DNA of 64,000 bases, taken from NCBI GenBank assembly GCA_958299035.1, contig CATQJL010000223.1, positions 14,913,742 to 14,977,741 on the forward strand. Reading direction: 5' to 3'. The DNA is from Cylicocyclus nassatus (Eukaryota > Nematoda > Chromadorea > Rhabditida > Strongylidae). The notes beneath the pieces were generated by a model. It saw only the letters and a program-made list of their open reading frames with translations. It made no database searches and was not told the origin of the DNA. This document shows, in pieces, positions 46,219 through 56,871 of the stretch (within the stretch, counting starts at the first letter, position 1; each line of letters begins with the position of its first letter). Position numbers and translations under genes: made by a program.

Positions 46219-46878
46219 GTAAGTACACACTTTTCAATCGTTAACAACTCTCTTCCCATTGTGTCTTTTCAGCCATTTAAGTGTCATCCTGTAGAGGAGG
46301 CTTCAACTTAGATTTACAATATCGAGCGAATCACCGATCGCTCTTCGCTACTGTAGGATTACTGTAGGAACTTCGGCAAAGATTTTAGGCCGTTGCAAGC
46401 CATATTCTGCCTCGGAACAAAACCAAACAAGCTAAAAACTCTTATACTATGGTAGTGGAAGCCATTGATTTCGAATATGAAACTTCCACTTGACTCTGAT
46501 GCTTCTTTCCTATGTTATCCCAGGTAAACCGTAATAACGAGTTACCAGCATTTGTCGGAACTGTTATTACACTATCAGAAAAGCTGAAAACACTCATAAA
46601 AAGTTGTGTAACGGAATCGGCGTGCGCGAAAACCCTAGTACACGATTTTTCAGATTTTTTTAGAAAATTTTGTCGGATGGCATATTTCACAATGGTTCCA
46701 CATGCTGGAATTCTTACCGTGATCCCTACAGTAACAAGAAACGATCGGTGATTCGCTCGTTGCCGTAAATCTAAGTTGAAGCCTCCTCTACAAAATGATA
46801 CTTGAACGGGGAAAAAGACCCAGTGGGAAGAGAGATATTAATGATTGAAAAGTGTGTACTTACTTTTGGGACACCCGG
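46219..46878. mobile_element. TIR element N2, left terminus lost
   Basis: The right end GGGACACCCGG is followed by TA, and the body matches N1 closely over several hundred bp (for example the CGAAAACCCTAGTACACGAT segment). The left side starts inside the TIR at AGTAAGTACACACTTTTC; the outer bases have been replaced by the foldback MITE at 45979-46218. Confidence 0.8.
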
Positions 46879-47109
46879 TATAATTATGTATAAGAGTATG
46901 TAAATCAAAAATAATTAAACATCAAAATATTTACTCTTAATTTTGCACCCAATCAGCCATTTCATCTTCCATTTTCTGCTTTTCAATTTTTTCTTGACTC
47001 AAACCACGAAAAAATATTTGGATAATGCATTTGTCTATTACCAGAAGCAAGTGGGGCGTTCGTGGGGTTTTTGGGGCAAAAATCAGATTTTCGTCACCAT
47101 GAGTTGCTC

Positions 47110-47319
47110 TTATTTTTTGGCTCTAAGCTTCGCTTGAATCACGAAATCCGCAACGTTAAGGTCATCTTGTAGAATTTTCTTTGCCCCATTGAATGGTGCA
47201 TTTTCCCCTACACTTTCTTCATATCTTGTTACTGCTTCACTGTGAAAAACGTCCTTCTTTTCTTTCCAACCTAATACCACTGAATTTGTCATTGATTGTA
47301 AATGCCTTCCTGGCACCAT
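47110..47319 (-). CDS. Unrecognised ORF (69 codons), possible last exon
   Basis: The minus-strand frame starts MVPGRHLQSM and ends VADFVIQAKLRAKK with a stop. Its charged, balanced composition stands out from surrounding noise. No motif, signal or neighbouring exon is recognised. It may be an exon or chance. Confidence 0.2.
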   Translation of the reverse strand: MVPGRHLQSMTNSVVLGWKEKKDVFHSEAVTRYEESVGENAPFNGAKKILQDDLNVADFVIQAKLRAKK

Positions 47320-47672
47320 GATAAATAGTCACGAATAAAAACGCAAAGGCGTTTTCAATAACGATACAATGGCAATGATTTCTTTAAACTTTTTTTTGAA
47401 ACAGAAAAGCAAAATTTGTGCGCTTTGGAAGAGACTAAAGAACTGTCGATCGATGTCCTATCTTTTCACTGATCGTCACACTTCCCCTTTCAGAACCTTG
47501 GGAGCATAAGCCTGCTAAAATTTGAAAAGCATCCCAGAAATATTTTAAAAGGCGGGTTTTGTTATTTTATATGAAACTTATTCCGTTGACATGGCTTTCA
47601 TTGGATTTCGAATCGTTACAACTGAAACATGTGCATTCTGTGTGTAAACACAATACGGGAAAAATTTATTTA

Positions 47673-49308
47673 TCAGGTTGTCCCAAAAGTATTATCGCTT
47701 TTTTGAATAAGCGCAACAGTCCGCAGAACAAAGATTTACAGAAGCACTTGGCAGCATTCGATGCAGTTTTTCATGCTCTTTCAAACGATCTTCTTATAAA
47801 GCAGACTAGCTGGCTTACCCGGCTCCGCCCGGCCCTGTCAAAACACTATATCAAAGATCCACTCCCTTTCCTGTACAACCTTTCCCTGTGCCCACTTCTA
47901 CATGCAATTCCTTATTCTCGCTGTGTTAGTAATCAGCATGCTCATTTACCCCCCCCCCCCCGTGCCTCCCAATCCCGTAGCTTGAACTTTGCAGAAAAAT
48001 CAATAAAATCGATAGAAGCAGTGGATAATTCTAAAAACCAATATTGTTTTCGTAATCAGCATGCTCGATTACCTCCCTGTGCAAACTCCTAGCCCGGCAG
48101 GTCACACTTTACAAAAAAATCGATAAATCGATAAAAGTAATCGATGATTCTGAAAACTAATTTTGTATTCGGAATCCCCATGCTCGATTACCCCAACTCC
48201 CAGGCGCAGGTCAAACCTTACAAAAAAACGATAAAGATCGATAAAATCGAAATTGATCGATAACGAAAAGTAGCCTATGACACCCGCTCCGCCCAGAAGT
48301 GTAAGTGTGCCAAGTTTGGTCCGGATCGGTTCAGAAATGGATTTTTCTATTCGGATCGTACGTACAGACATACAGACATACAGACAGACAGACAAACAAA
48401 CATTCAGCTTTATATATAAGATAAAGCAACGAGCTCCCAAAAAAAGTGCTAAACTGCGACCCATGCTTTTTACCAAGGTCAGGTTCAGCTATTTTTCTAA
48501 ATTCTAGTAGTGATTTTCCGAAAAAGCCCAAGTAACCTTTCGATAGAGCAAACAAAGTAGGATGCAAAATATTTTTTGCCCCTTCCATAACCTACTTTGA
48601 AAAGTTTTCGAAATTATTTTTTCGATGTTATCAAATTCCATATTTGGTCAACTTAATTTTCATAGAACAACAGCGGGCGAGCAATCGGGTGTTATTCGAC
48701 GCAGCACTTTCTCCTCTTTCAGGAACATGTTTTTTATTCGTGATTCGAGAAGTCTTGGAGGATAAAATTGACAAAGTCATGCATGTTTTTGAGGAACCCC
48801 AGGCTGTACCCGACAAATCAAAAAATTATACATTTCGAAACCCGGAACGCTCACTTGTTTCGTAAAATTAGTGCCAAATCGTATTCCACTTTGAGGTCAA
48901 AAAACGAGAATCTAGTGGATTTTGATAAGTCTGCGTCTGGTACGGGGCTTCTTAAATTCAATGGTGTTGTTCAAAATTCTGTCAAAAAATTACGGAGAAT
49001 CCTGAAAAGAAGATCGAAACTGTTTTGTATCCTACTTTGTTTGCTCTATCCGCAGGTTACTTGGAATTCTGCGGGGGGGGGTCAGTTCAAGATTTTAGAA
49101 AAATAGTGGAATTTGACCTTAGTAAAAAGCATGGGTCGCGATCTATCGCACTTTTCAGATAGCTCATCATTTCAACTGCTAAATAAAGGTATTCATTTAA
49201 AAGAGCATGAAAAACTGCATCGAATGCTGCCAAGAGCTTCTGTAAATCTTTGTTCTGCGGACTGTGGCCTTGTTCAAAAAAAGCGAAAGTACTTTTGGGA
49301 CGAACTAA
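47673..49308. mobile_element. Mariner-like TIR element P with nested Helitron
   Basis: The left end TCAGGTTGTCCCAAAAGTAT and the inverted right end TTAGTTCGTCCCAAAAGTAC are flanked by TA. The inverted similarity runs over 100 bp, to GAGCATGAAAAACTGCAT. An inner inverted pair (near 48445 and 49130) shares GACCCATGCTTTTTAC. Without the 606-bp Helitron H2 it would be 1,030 bp. No transposase is readable. Confidence 0.8.
47816..48421 (-). mobile_element. Non-autonomous Helitron H2, 606 bp
   Basis: On the minus strand it begins TCTTATATATAAAGCTGAAT and ends GGTAAGCCAGCTAG between host A and T, with a GC-rich imperfect palindrome (CCGGGCGGAGCCGGG) just before the end. A run of CTGTCTGTATGT units follows the start. 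It contains about three 120-bp tandem units (near 47930, 48053 and 48172). It lies inside element P. Confidence 0.8.
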
Positions 49309-49312
49309 TATA

Positions 49313-50085
49313 TTAGGTTGGCACATAAGTTTTGCAACTTTTCCCGTAACTTTTTTCCTACTTTATGTAGCAATCTCATTTTGTGGCATCATGTAGATTG
49401 TGATGTAAGCTGAAAGTCTGCGCAAACCGTTTGATTTTTGATGACCTAGTACAAAAAATCTAAGCGTTTTTGAGAACTGCTGAAAATCGAGATTTCACGA
49501 TTTTTTGGCAAACATGAAGCCTCACGAAACCTGATTCAAACATAAGAAAAAGCAATTACAGGCAGCATGTAGCTGGAAGTTGGCACATTGAAATCAGTGA
49601 AAAAGAAATGAAATTTAAACGCAAATTAAAATGGGGCGCCTTTGAGAAGTTGAACAAGTCAAATGCGTCAAGTTTTGAAGGCAATTCGTCAATAACTAAG
49701 CTGCGAAAAGTCAGATTCGCTATAACTTTGCACTATAGGGTAATCCTACGCGGTAAACACGAATATCATAATCATTTGTCGCTAAAATGAAATTCATCTT
49801 TTGATCTCACGAACGAGGCCTTTTCATGCGCAACGGATCTCATTTTTGTGATCAGCATGTCAAATAAGCCCCATAGGCCAAGTTTCAGCAAAATCTGATG
49901 CATTCTAAAATTTTTCCCATAGTATCGTAAACCTACCGTAATACTCACATAAGATGGTAGAATTTGGCAGAAATGTGTGCATTAGAAGCTTACATCATAT
50001 TCCTTATATTGCCAAAATATGAATGCGCTACGTTCAAATAGACAAAAGTTATATAAAAAGTTGCATTACTTATGTGCCAACCTAA
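49313..50085. mobile_element. Mariner-like MITE M3, 773 bp
   Basis: The ends TTAGGTTGGCACATAAGTTT and, inverted, TTAGGTTGGCACATAAGTAA are flanked by TA on both sides. The left TA (49311-49312) directly follows the TA closing element P. Confidence 0.85.
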
Positions 50086-50301
50086 TAAAATCGATTGGAA
50101 TTTCGCAAATTTTCGGTTTTTTAGTATAGGATTCGCTTTCTATGTAAATTCAACAGGGATTTTCCTGCAAATAATGCGCAAGTGGTTCTGTAGCCTTTTT
50201 CAGCACAGCCAATACCAGTTTTCATCTTTTTCCAACAATTAGCCTTTTAATCTGAAAGTATAGATTAGTGTTATAACATATAATTTCTGCAGTATTTCTC
50301 A

Positions 50302-51112
50302 ATAGGCTGGAAACTAAGTTTTGCAACTGGTTTCATAACTCCGCTCTCTTTGAATATGGCGCACTCAAACTTTGGCATTATGTAGAAGGCAATGTGGGCT
50401 ACAAGTGAGCACAGATAGTCTAAATTTTGAACACGAAATAGAAAAGTTTTAGGCGTTTCTCTAAAACTAGTGAAATTTGAGAATTTTTGGGGTTTCAAGC
50501 TAAAATGAAGCCTATGGCAGCCTAGACCACGCGCAGTAATCCGGATTCGTCTATAAATTATTGCTGGAGGTTGACTCCTTTGGCTTATTAAGAAAGAAAC
50601 AAAATTCAAGGGCATGTCGAAATTTGGCGTCCTCATAAAGTCGAACGAGCCGATGTACGCAAGAGCTGCTGGGGACTACCGTCAATGACTAAAGAGTCCG
50701 AAGCTCAAATTCCGCCGAGACTTTATATAGTAAGATTACTTGACCTGCCAAACGCGAATATCGCATTCATTTGTTAAATCAACGCCTTTTCCCTTGTTTA
50801 GGGTGAGACCCCATATCGTACACCTACAGTGATCCTACAAAAGCCCTTATCACGCATTTTCACTATCGTTTTCGTGATCAGCATGTCGGATAACACCCCT
50901 ATGCCAAGTTTCAGCCAAATCCGTCAGACTTTGAATTTTTCCCCTTCATACCATGCACCTACCGTAACCCTCACTACGATGTCAGAATTTGGTAGGACAG
51001 CAGCTGCACTTGTAGCTTACTTAATAACCAACGCAGATGCAAAATTTGAGTGTGCCGTGTTGGGTGAGAGAGAAGTTATGAGACCAGTTGCAAAACTTAG
51101 TTTCCAACCTAA
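50302..51112. mobile_element. Mariner-like MITE M4, about 810 bp
   Basis: The left end TAGGCTGGAAACTAAGTTTT and inverted right end TTAGGTTGGAAACTAAGTTT share arms of about 80 bp, with TTGCAACTGGTTTCATAACT near the left. The left terminal base and flank are mutated; the right TA is intact. Confidence 0.8.
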
Positions 51113-51944
51113 TAAAAGCATTACAGTAGTGTTTGTCTAACAAACATTCCAACAATGGATACTGTCTTCACACATTGATCATATTTGAACGTTACCCGGA
51201 AGCTAAAAGCAATTTTTTTGATTTTGTACAGCTGAGACCCCTGTTAATAGAAAAGCCGTTTGTAGGAAGGAAGGTCTATGAAGCCAACGCTATGATAGGA
51301 AAACACACAAGGGAAAGGTTTCTAGTCGGAATGCCTTTTCAAATAAGACTCAAGCCACTTTAAAAAGCATTAAACGATGTTCCAAATCTGTTTTAATTTG
51401 TGTCAGCCTCTGAACGCCGAGATATGAGTGTTTTTAGATTAAAAAAATGAGCGCGCAACTGGAACAAAATTGCCCAGAATTGCTCAAAAGTTCAAGCTTA
51501 TTTACAATGGCTTACGCAATGCACACTTTCTGTCTGATATACTCATACTCAGCACAATATCGCTGGGAAGAGTGTAGTACTATCAACCAAATTCTTTCCT
51601 TATTTTTCGTTCCAAAAATATTCATAAAGCAACGTCTAAAGGCAAAACCAGCATTCACTGCTGTTCAAATGGAATGAAACTCATTTGGAAAGACCCGTTT
51701 GACTATAGGCACTTTCCTTGTCAGAATGTAACAACAAATATTTATCAACAAATACGCATATCGATGAATGGCATTAGGAAAATCTTTTGAGCATTTTTGA
51801 AAAGACAGATTAGACAGTGTCATTTGCTGTCACACATCAAAGTGTCTGATTTGTGATCTTCCATCCTTTCACCATCGTGAATGGTTGTTCTTCCAGTGTC
51901 AAGCTGCTAACCAAAGGGAAGCAAGCGAGAAGCCGGGAGAAGTA
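51113..51944. other. Non-coding stretch, nothing recognised
   Basis: Short frames only (up to 76 codons), without motifs. Confidence 0.4.
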
Positions 51945-52620
51945 CTCAGGGACTTGCGCCGTGCGGGCGGCCAGCGACGACCTTACAATCGCTCGTCGGT
52001 GTGTGCGGTTGTACGGTCGTCAAGGGCCGTTGGATCGGTTAAGGTGGGGCGCCCGCACGGTCTCTTATGTTCGCCGCTTGCGCAGGGAAGGTCGGCCGCT
52101 CGCTTGCTGTTGGTGTAGATGTATATGGGATATCTTGACCATTTTTCTTGCATAGATCAATCCTTTTCACATTTTGGGAGCATGGATCGATGCTTGCGCA
52201 ATGGCCAAACTTTTCATGGGGAAGCCCACTCCATCACTCTTGATAACTTTAGCCTCACACAGGTCCATCCAGCCTTGCTGGTGAAAGAAAATGGTGATAA
52301 CACGATATCTCAATGCTTAGCCAGCCTAAACACTGCGTCGTATCTCACGCAGGTACCGTTTGCGCTCATAATGTGTGAAAATAGTGAGCAGAAAATAGAG
52401 GTCAATGTCGGGCGCTTGCACGGCAACAGGTATTGCCGACCGATAAGACGGACGCATTGCCGGCCGCTCACTAGAGCAACTGTATTGCATGCCGTTTGCA
52501 CGGTAACATTGCCTGCCGCTGGGACGGCGCTTCAGCTGTTTGCCGCACGTACGGAAGCTTTAGACTTATGCCGACCGCTCGTACGCTAGCCCTTGAAGGA
52601 GGACCGCTCGCACGGCGCGG
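51945..52620. mobile_element. Diverged relative of the GC-rich foldback element
   Basis: Near 52320-52375 the sequence (complement: GGTACCTGCGTGAGATACGA, then CGCAGTGTTTAGG) matches the CGATACCTGCGTGAAGTACG block of 4650-4700. It is surrounded by CCGCTCGCACGG-type GC-rich units. Ends are not defined. Confidence 0.55.
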
Positions 52621-52874
52621 ATCCCTGAGTAAGAACGTCGCATTAAACATCTTTTATGTTTTGAGAAAATCAAGTAACAGCTATGACACTTCTCAAAAGT
52701 GACAGACAAATGAATGTGAACCGCGAAAGAAGATGTCCATTTCAAAAAGTTGAGGGGAGAAGATTTGGCGACTCATCATAAGTACAGACAACCATCCAAA
52801 GATTCAAAACCGCTTCGACTGGCTACTATTAATTTCGAGTCACTGCACGACAGCAATAACTAATCTTCTTAGGC

Positions 52875-53518
52875 CCGTGTGCACGTACAACCCCGCTGGG
52901 GAGGGGAGGGGATTTGAGAGGGGGTACGTCATATCTCGCTACTTTAGCTATCTTTTTATAGATGGCATTAAAAATGGAAGGTGATCCCCAGTAGAACACC
53001 TCTCAATTTCAATGCCATTTATATTTCTGAAAACTCAATGAAAACGCTGTAAAATTGTACTGTGGATATACTACGGCACTGCTAAGTATGTTTTCGACAG
53101 GAGAAATGGAATTTGAAAATTGTGAATTTTTCGATCTATGCCTAGCTCGCGAGCCAGGGATTACCGAAGATTTCGATATCTTGAAGGTTTACTTATTTTT
53201 ACTATAAACATCTTTAGCAATGCCGTAGTATATCCGCAAAACAATTTTACAGCGTTTTCATTGACTTCTCAGAAAGATAAAATGCATTGGAATTGAGAGG
53301 TGATTTCTTGGGGATCTCCAAAGGATCACACAAAATAGTGAAAATCTAATTAGTCACGTCAATAACCCGGCATCCATTATGCGCAGGCACAAGTGTATGA
53401 GAACCTTCGTAAGTAAGATAAAAAGGAAGAAGAAAGATAGCTAGGAAAACGGGATACGACGCATCCCTTCTCAGATCCCCCCTCCCCTCCCCAGCGAGGA
53501 TGTACGTGCATACGGGCC
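52875..53518. mobile_element. Harbinger-like element A3 with inner foldback
   Basis: The ends GGCCCGTGTGCACGTACA and, inverted, GGCCCGTATGCACGTACA are flanked by TTA. Next to them are GGGGAGGGGAGGG and its complement. A second inverted pair inside (about 52975-53100 and 53205-53320) contains GCGTTTTCATTGA and GTAGTATATCC. No coding. Confidence 0.75.
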
Positions 53519-53552
53519 TTAGAAGACGTAATGTAATTGCTTGATTTTAAAA

Positions 53553-53925
53553 GACCAAGTGGAAAGGTGAAAAGTTGCGCGATATAGGAGATGGATGCAA
53601 ACATTTATATAGAGGATTAAGTAACGGCAGGAAGGAGTCGGAATACGCTTGTGAAAGGTTGGGAAGCAAGATTACTAACGTGGAAAGAATGACTGATCAT
53701 CTCACGAACATCAGAATAGAAAATGGAAAGAGAAGTTTGTTACTAGTCACTGTTTATGCACTACAGACAGGGTACGGCAAGGATAAAAAAGATTTATTTT
53801 GAAGAGAGCTTGATGACTATATCAGACCATACGGTCTAAAGAAATATTACTAGTTGGCGCAGAATTTCAGTGGTCATGTAATAGAACGACGAGGTAGTGC
53901 AGGAAAATGCCATGGAGAGAATGAC
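53553..53925 (+). pseudogene. RTE-clade LINE fragment, endonuclease part
   Basis: The frame reads RDIGDGCKHLYRG, then ERMTDHLTNIRIENGKRSLL and VTVYALQTGYGKDKKD. These match the apurinic-like endonuclease of RTE non-LTR retrotransposons (family pattern: disrupted GxGIxL, then RLIxIRL..., VVSAYAPQTG). The expected APQTG reads ALQTG, and a stop follows after DLF. The copy is a dead fragment and abuts a minus-strand fragment of the same family. Confidence 0.75.
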
Positions 53926-54885
53926 ATTCATGTTAATCGATAAAATTCTTCTTCGCCTTCACGATTTTGCAGCTTCTTGTAAAGTTCTTCGATTCTATTA
54001 CAATTATTATTCTATACGATTCTTTATCCTCATTAACACTATTCTTTGCTGCACGTCTCTCTTCTATATACTTATGGTGAGCATCTTCTGTGCGTGACTT
54101 CTGCCATGCTTTGTACGTCGCCTTCTTCTTCTTTATTACAATCTGTACAGCTTCCTACTATCAAGTTCGTTATCAAGTTTTAATTTTTCGGGTTTAGTGC
54201 ATCCGACTATTTCACTAACTAAACAATGGACATTGTCTTTTAGTCTTTTCCCGAGCTTTCTGAATTATCAAGCGACTCTGCTAAAGCAGCCTTCATTATT
54301 GCTTTTGTGTAGGCATCTTTTTGAGCTTCCACCACTTTATACTCTCTGCTCCGTCATTTTCCTTCTTTTTTTGTCAGTTGAAGTATCCAGATCCAGTGGT
54401 CTATGCTGTGGTATGCAGTCCTCATCCGGGATGACCTTGCTATCCTTTATGTACCTGAGATCATGTTGCCGAACGCACCAGAAGTCTATTTGCGATTCTT
54501 GTCTTTCACTGGCGAAGTAATTAGATAACTACTCCTAATGAAGTAGGTATTTGCCAGCGCCGATTCGTGAGCAGCAGTAAACTCAAGAATGCATTCTCCA
54601 CCTCCGTTACATAGTCCAAAACCGTGGACTCCATGGTATTTTCCTGGCACTACCTCGTTATTCTCCTGCACGACCATTGGAGTTATTGAAAGCACCAGAT
54701 AGTAATATCTCTTAAGGCGTACGGATCTAATAAAGTCATCAAGTTCTCCCCAAAATACATCTTTTTATTTGTTCCTCTATATAGGAGTTTGTGTCCATAT
54801 CCTATATCGCGCGACTTTTCACATTTTCACTTGGTTCTTGAAGGCAGGCAATGTCTAATTTACGTCGTCTCAGAAGATCCTTCGC
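53926..54885 (-). pseudogene. RTE-clade LINE fragment, opposite strand
   Basis: On the minus strand the order is RTE-like: DLLRRRKLDIACLQEP (endonuclease motif I region, near 54870), then NEVVPGKYHGVHGFG, a QIDFWCVRQHDLRYI block, and after RVKWW-type sequence the linker LYKKLQNREGEEEFYRL near 53960. Stops and frame changes are frequent, and no reverse transcriptase core is present. The segment between the endonuclease start and the NEVVPG block is shortened. Confidence 0.75.
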
Positions 54886-55099
54886 ACAGAAAGCGAGAAA
54901 AAAGGTAGTCCAAAAATGAAAATGAAAATAAAAGTGCAAACTTTGTCCCAGCTTTTCGCACATATGTCATTATGTACTACAACTTATTGAGTAGAATCAC
55001 ATTACTTTACTCCTGTATGTGCTCTTATAATCGAGAGATACCATGTTTTACATACCATGAAAAACGAGAAGTGGCATTTTGGCATTATGGACCATCTTT

Positions 55100-55388
55100 G
55101 TTTATCAATTTGAGTGCTATAAAAAGTCCACCAAGTACATTTTTGAGTACTGCTATGTCCCACCATATGACCAAGCTGGACGTCCGTAGGAATTTTTTCG
55201 GAAGGAGATCCGATTTCAAGGGCATTTACAAAAAATTGATATTTGGCCCAAAATTTCAACTATATTACGATTAAGGTGGATCTTTGATGGTCGTTTTGTA
55301 GAACGTATTCTATTCTAACGAATGGCACCCTAAGGGATGACAGGAACAGCTCAGTTTGTTCGAGAATGAATTTTACTGGGCAACCTAA
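55100..55388. repeat. One-ended mariner-like terminus
   Basis: CTGGGCAACCTAA followed by TA resembles the right ends of M1-M4. A left partner was not found; the start given is arbitrary. Confidence 0.35.
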
Positions 55389-55624
55389 TATTGAATATTT
55401 TACAGCATTTCAAAGAAACAGCACAGCGATCCTTGCATTTCCCAAATAAGAATTACTGCACAAAGATCAATGAATTAAGGGTGATAACCGATTGAGTAAA
55501 TGTTTGCTTGTTTTTCTTCGAAATGCAATGAAACAAAAGTTTTGGTACGTTACACCTTTTTTTCTATAAGCTAGCTGTACCGTATTATGAAACCATTACT
55601 AGACCGTAATTTGATCTCGACGTA

Positions 55625-56478
55625 CATGGTGTCCCCAATGCCTCGTTTAAACGTGGATATCTCTCTATTTTAAAGGGTTGGCCTCAATCCAAATTTACTT
55701 TGTTGTAAATCTCATATCGGCATGTAGATTGAAAAACTCTAGAAATGGCTACAATCTCAAAAAATTAATGAAACGCCGAAAGACTCTGCAAAGCTCTTGA
55801 AAGCTTTTCTTTAGTAAATGTGTATCTTCGTTCAGTGGAAGCAGTTTTGGGTGGACTAGATTTTTGATGAGCTTCTGGAACGTTGATTCCAGGATATTTG
55901 ACCGTTCAAGAAATTACACGGTGTATGGACCTTGTAAGTCTTAATTGCTCGCGAAGTGCTTTGAACACCAGCGTCAGCGAGCGGCCGCCGCGAACAGATG
56001 TAGGCTCTCACTATTTTTGCAAGAATTTTCTGTCACCTTCCATGTCGTTTTCGACAATTAAACTAAGTTTTGACGGAGAATTTCTTTGAAGCTTTTGGAA
56101 ATATTTGTGAAAGCAGGCCCCTCACTCTCGCTCGAAGTTTGTAGCGCTTCGGGACCAGACTTCCCAATCGCCGCGCGCGGTGGTGTTCAAAGCGACGCGT
56201 GTTCAATTGGATTTGAAAAGACCTGTGCAATGGTCACATTTGAAATTCCTTTGTATAATAGCAGAGCTCTCAGATTTATAGGTTTTTTTTGAAGTTCAAT
56301 CCTCACAAGACTTTCATAATTTCTACCGTAATCCTATCTAAGAGATCGGTAGTCTAATCTATACTTCGAAACTGGGGTTGAAACCAGCTCTACAGGCTGA
56401 CACACGAGGGTCGACGAAAAGTACCAGAAAAAGATATTAACTCAAAATAAAATAGTGAGATTATTTTTGGATATCCTG
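55625..56478. mobile_element. TIR element N4, diverged copy, 854 bp
   Basis: The ends CATGGTGTCC and, inverted, CAGGATATCC are flanked by TA. The right part in reverse complement contains CTGTAGAGCTGGTTTCAACC and GGATTACGGTAG, aligning with the start of N1 (CTGTAGAGCGAGGTTCAACT, GGATTACGGTATG). Confidence 0.6.
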
Positions 56479-56871
56479 TACATCTCAAGACAAATCCCGT
56501 TGTTGCCGCTCTCAAATAGCAGGCACCCTCAATTTTTGATTTAGTTCATTCTATTTCTCCGGTGATTTTCTGTCATGACTAGAACTGCTGGGAACCTGTC
56601 ATCAGAGAGTTTTGAAAGAACCGCTAAAAGACCACTAATTTTTTGTTCTTCATTTAGAACACCAGAAAATTACAATACTCAACAAATTCTATCAAAACAT
56701 TTTTCCAACTGAGATCAAAAAATGCACAAACTATTTATCTAGCTAAGGTAGTAACTCAATCTTTGACATTAGTCATCGAAACAAAGCATAGAATAAAACG
56801 AGAATCGCGGTCACTATCCCATTGAATCGAGAGTTGCCTAAATTTCACCGTAAATCACTCGTCCAAAAAAT
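56479..56871. other. 3' flank of the S28 gene
   Basis: About 390 bp of AT-rich DNA between element N4 and the stop codon of the S28 gene. An AATAAA signal is not obvious in the expected orientation within the first 100 bp. Confidence 0.4.
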
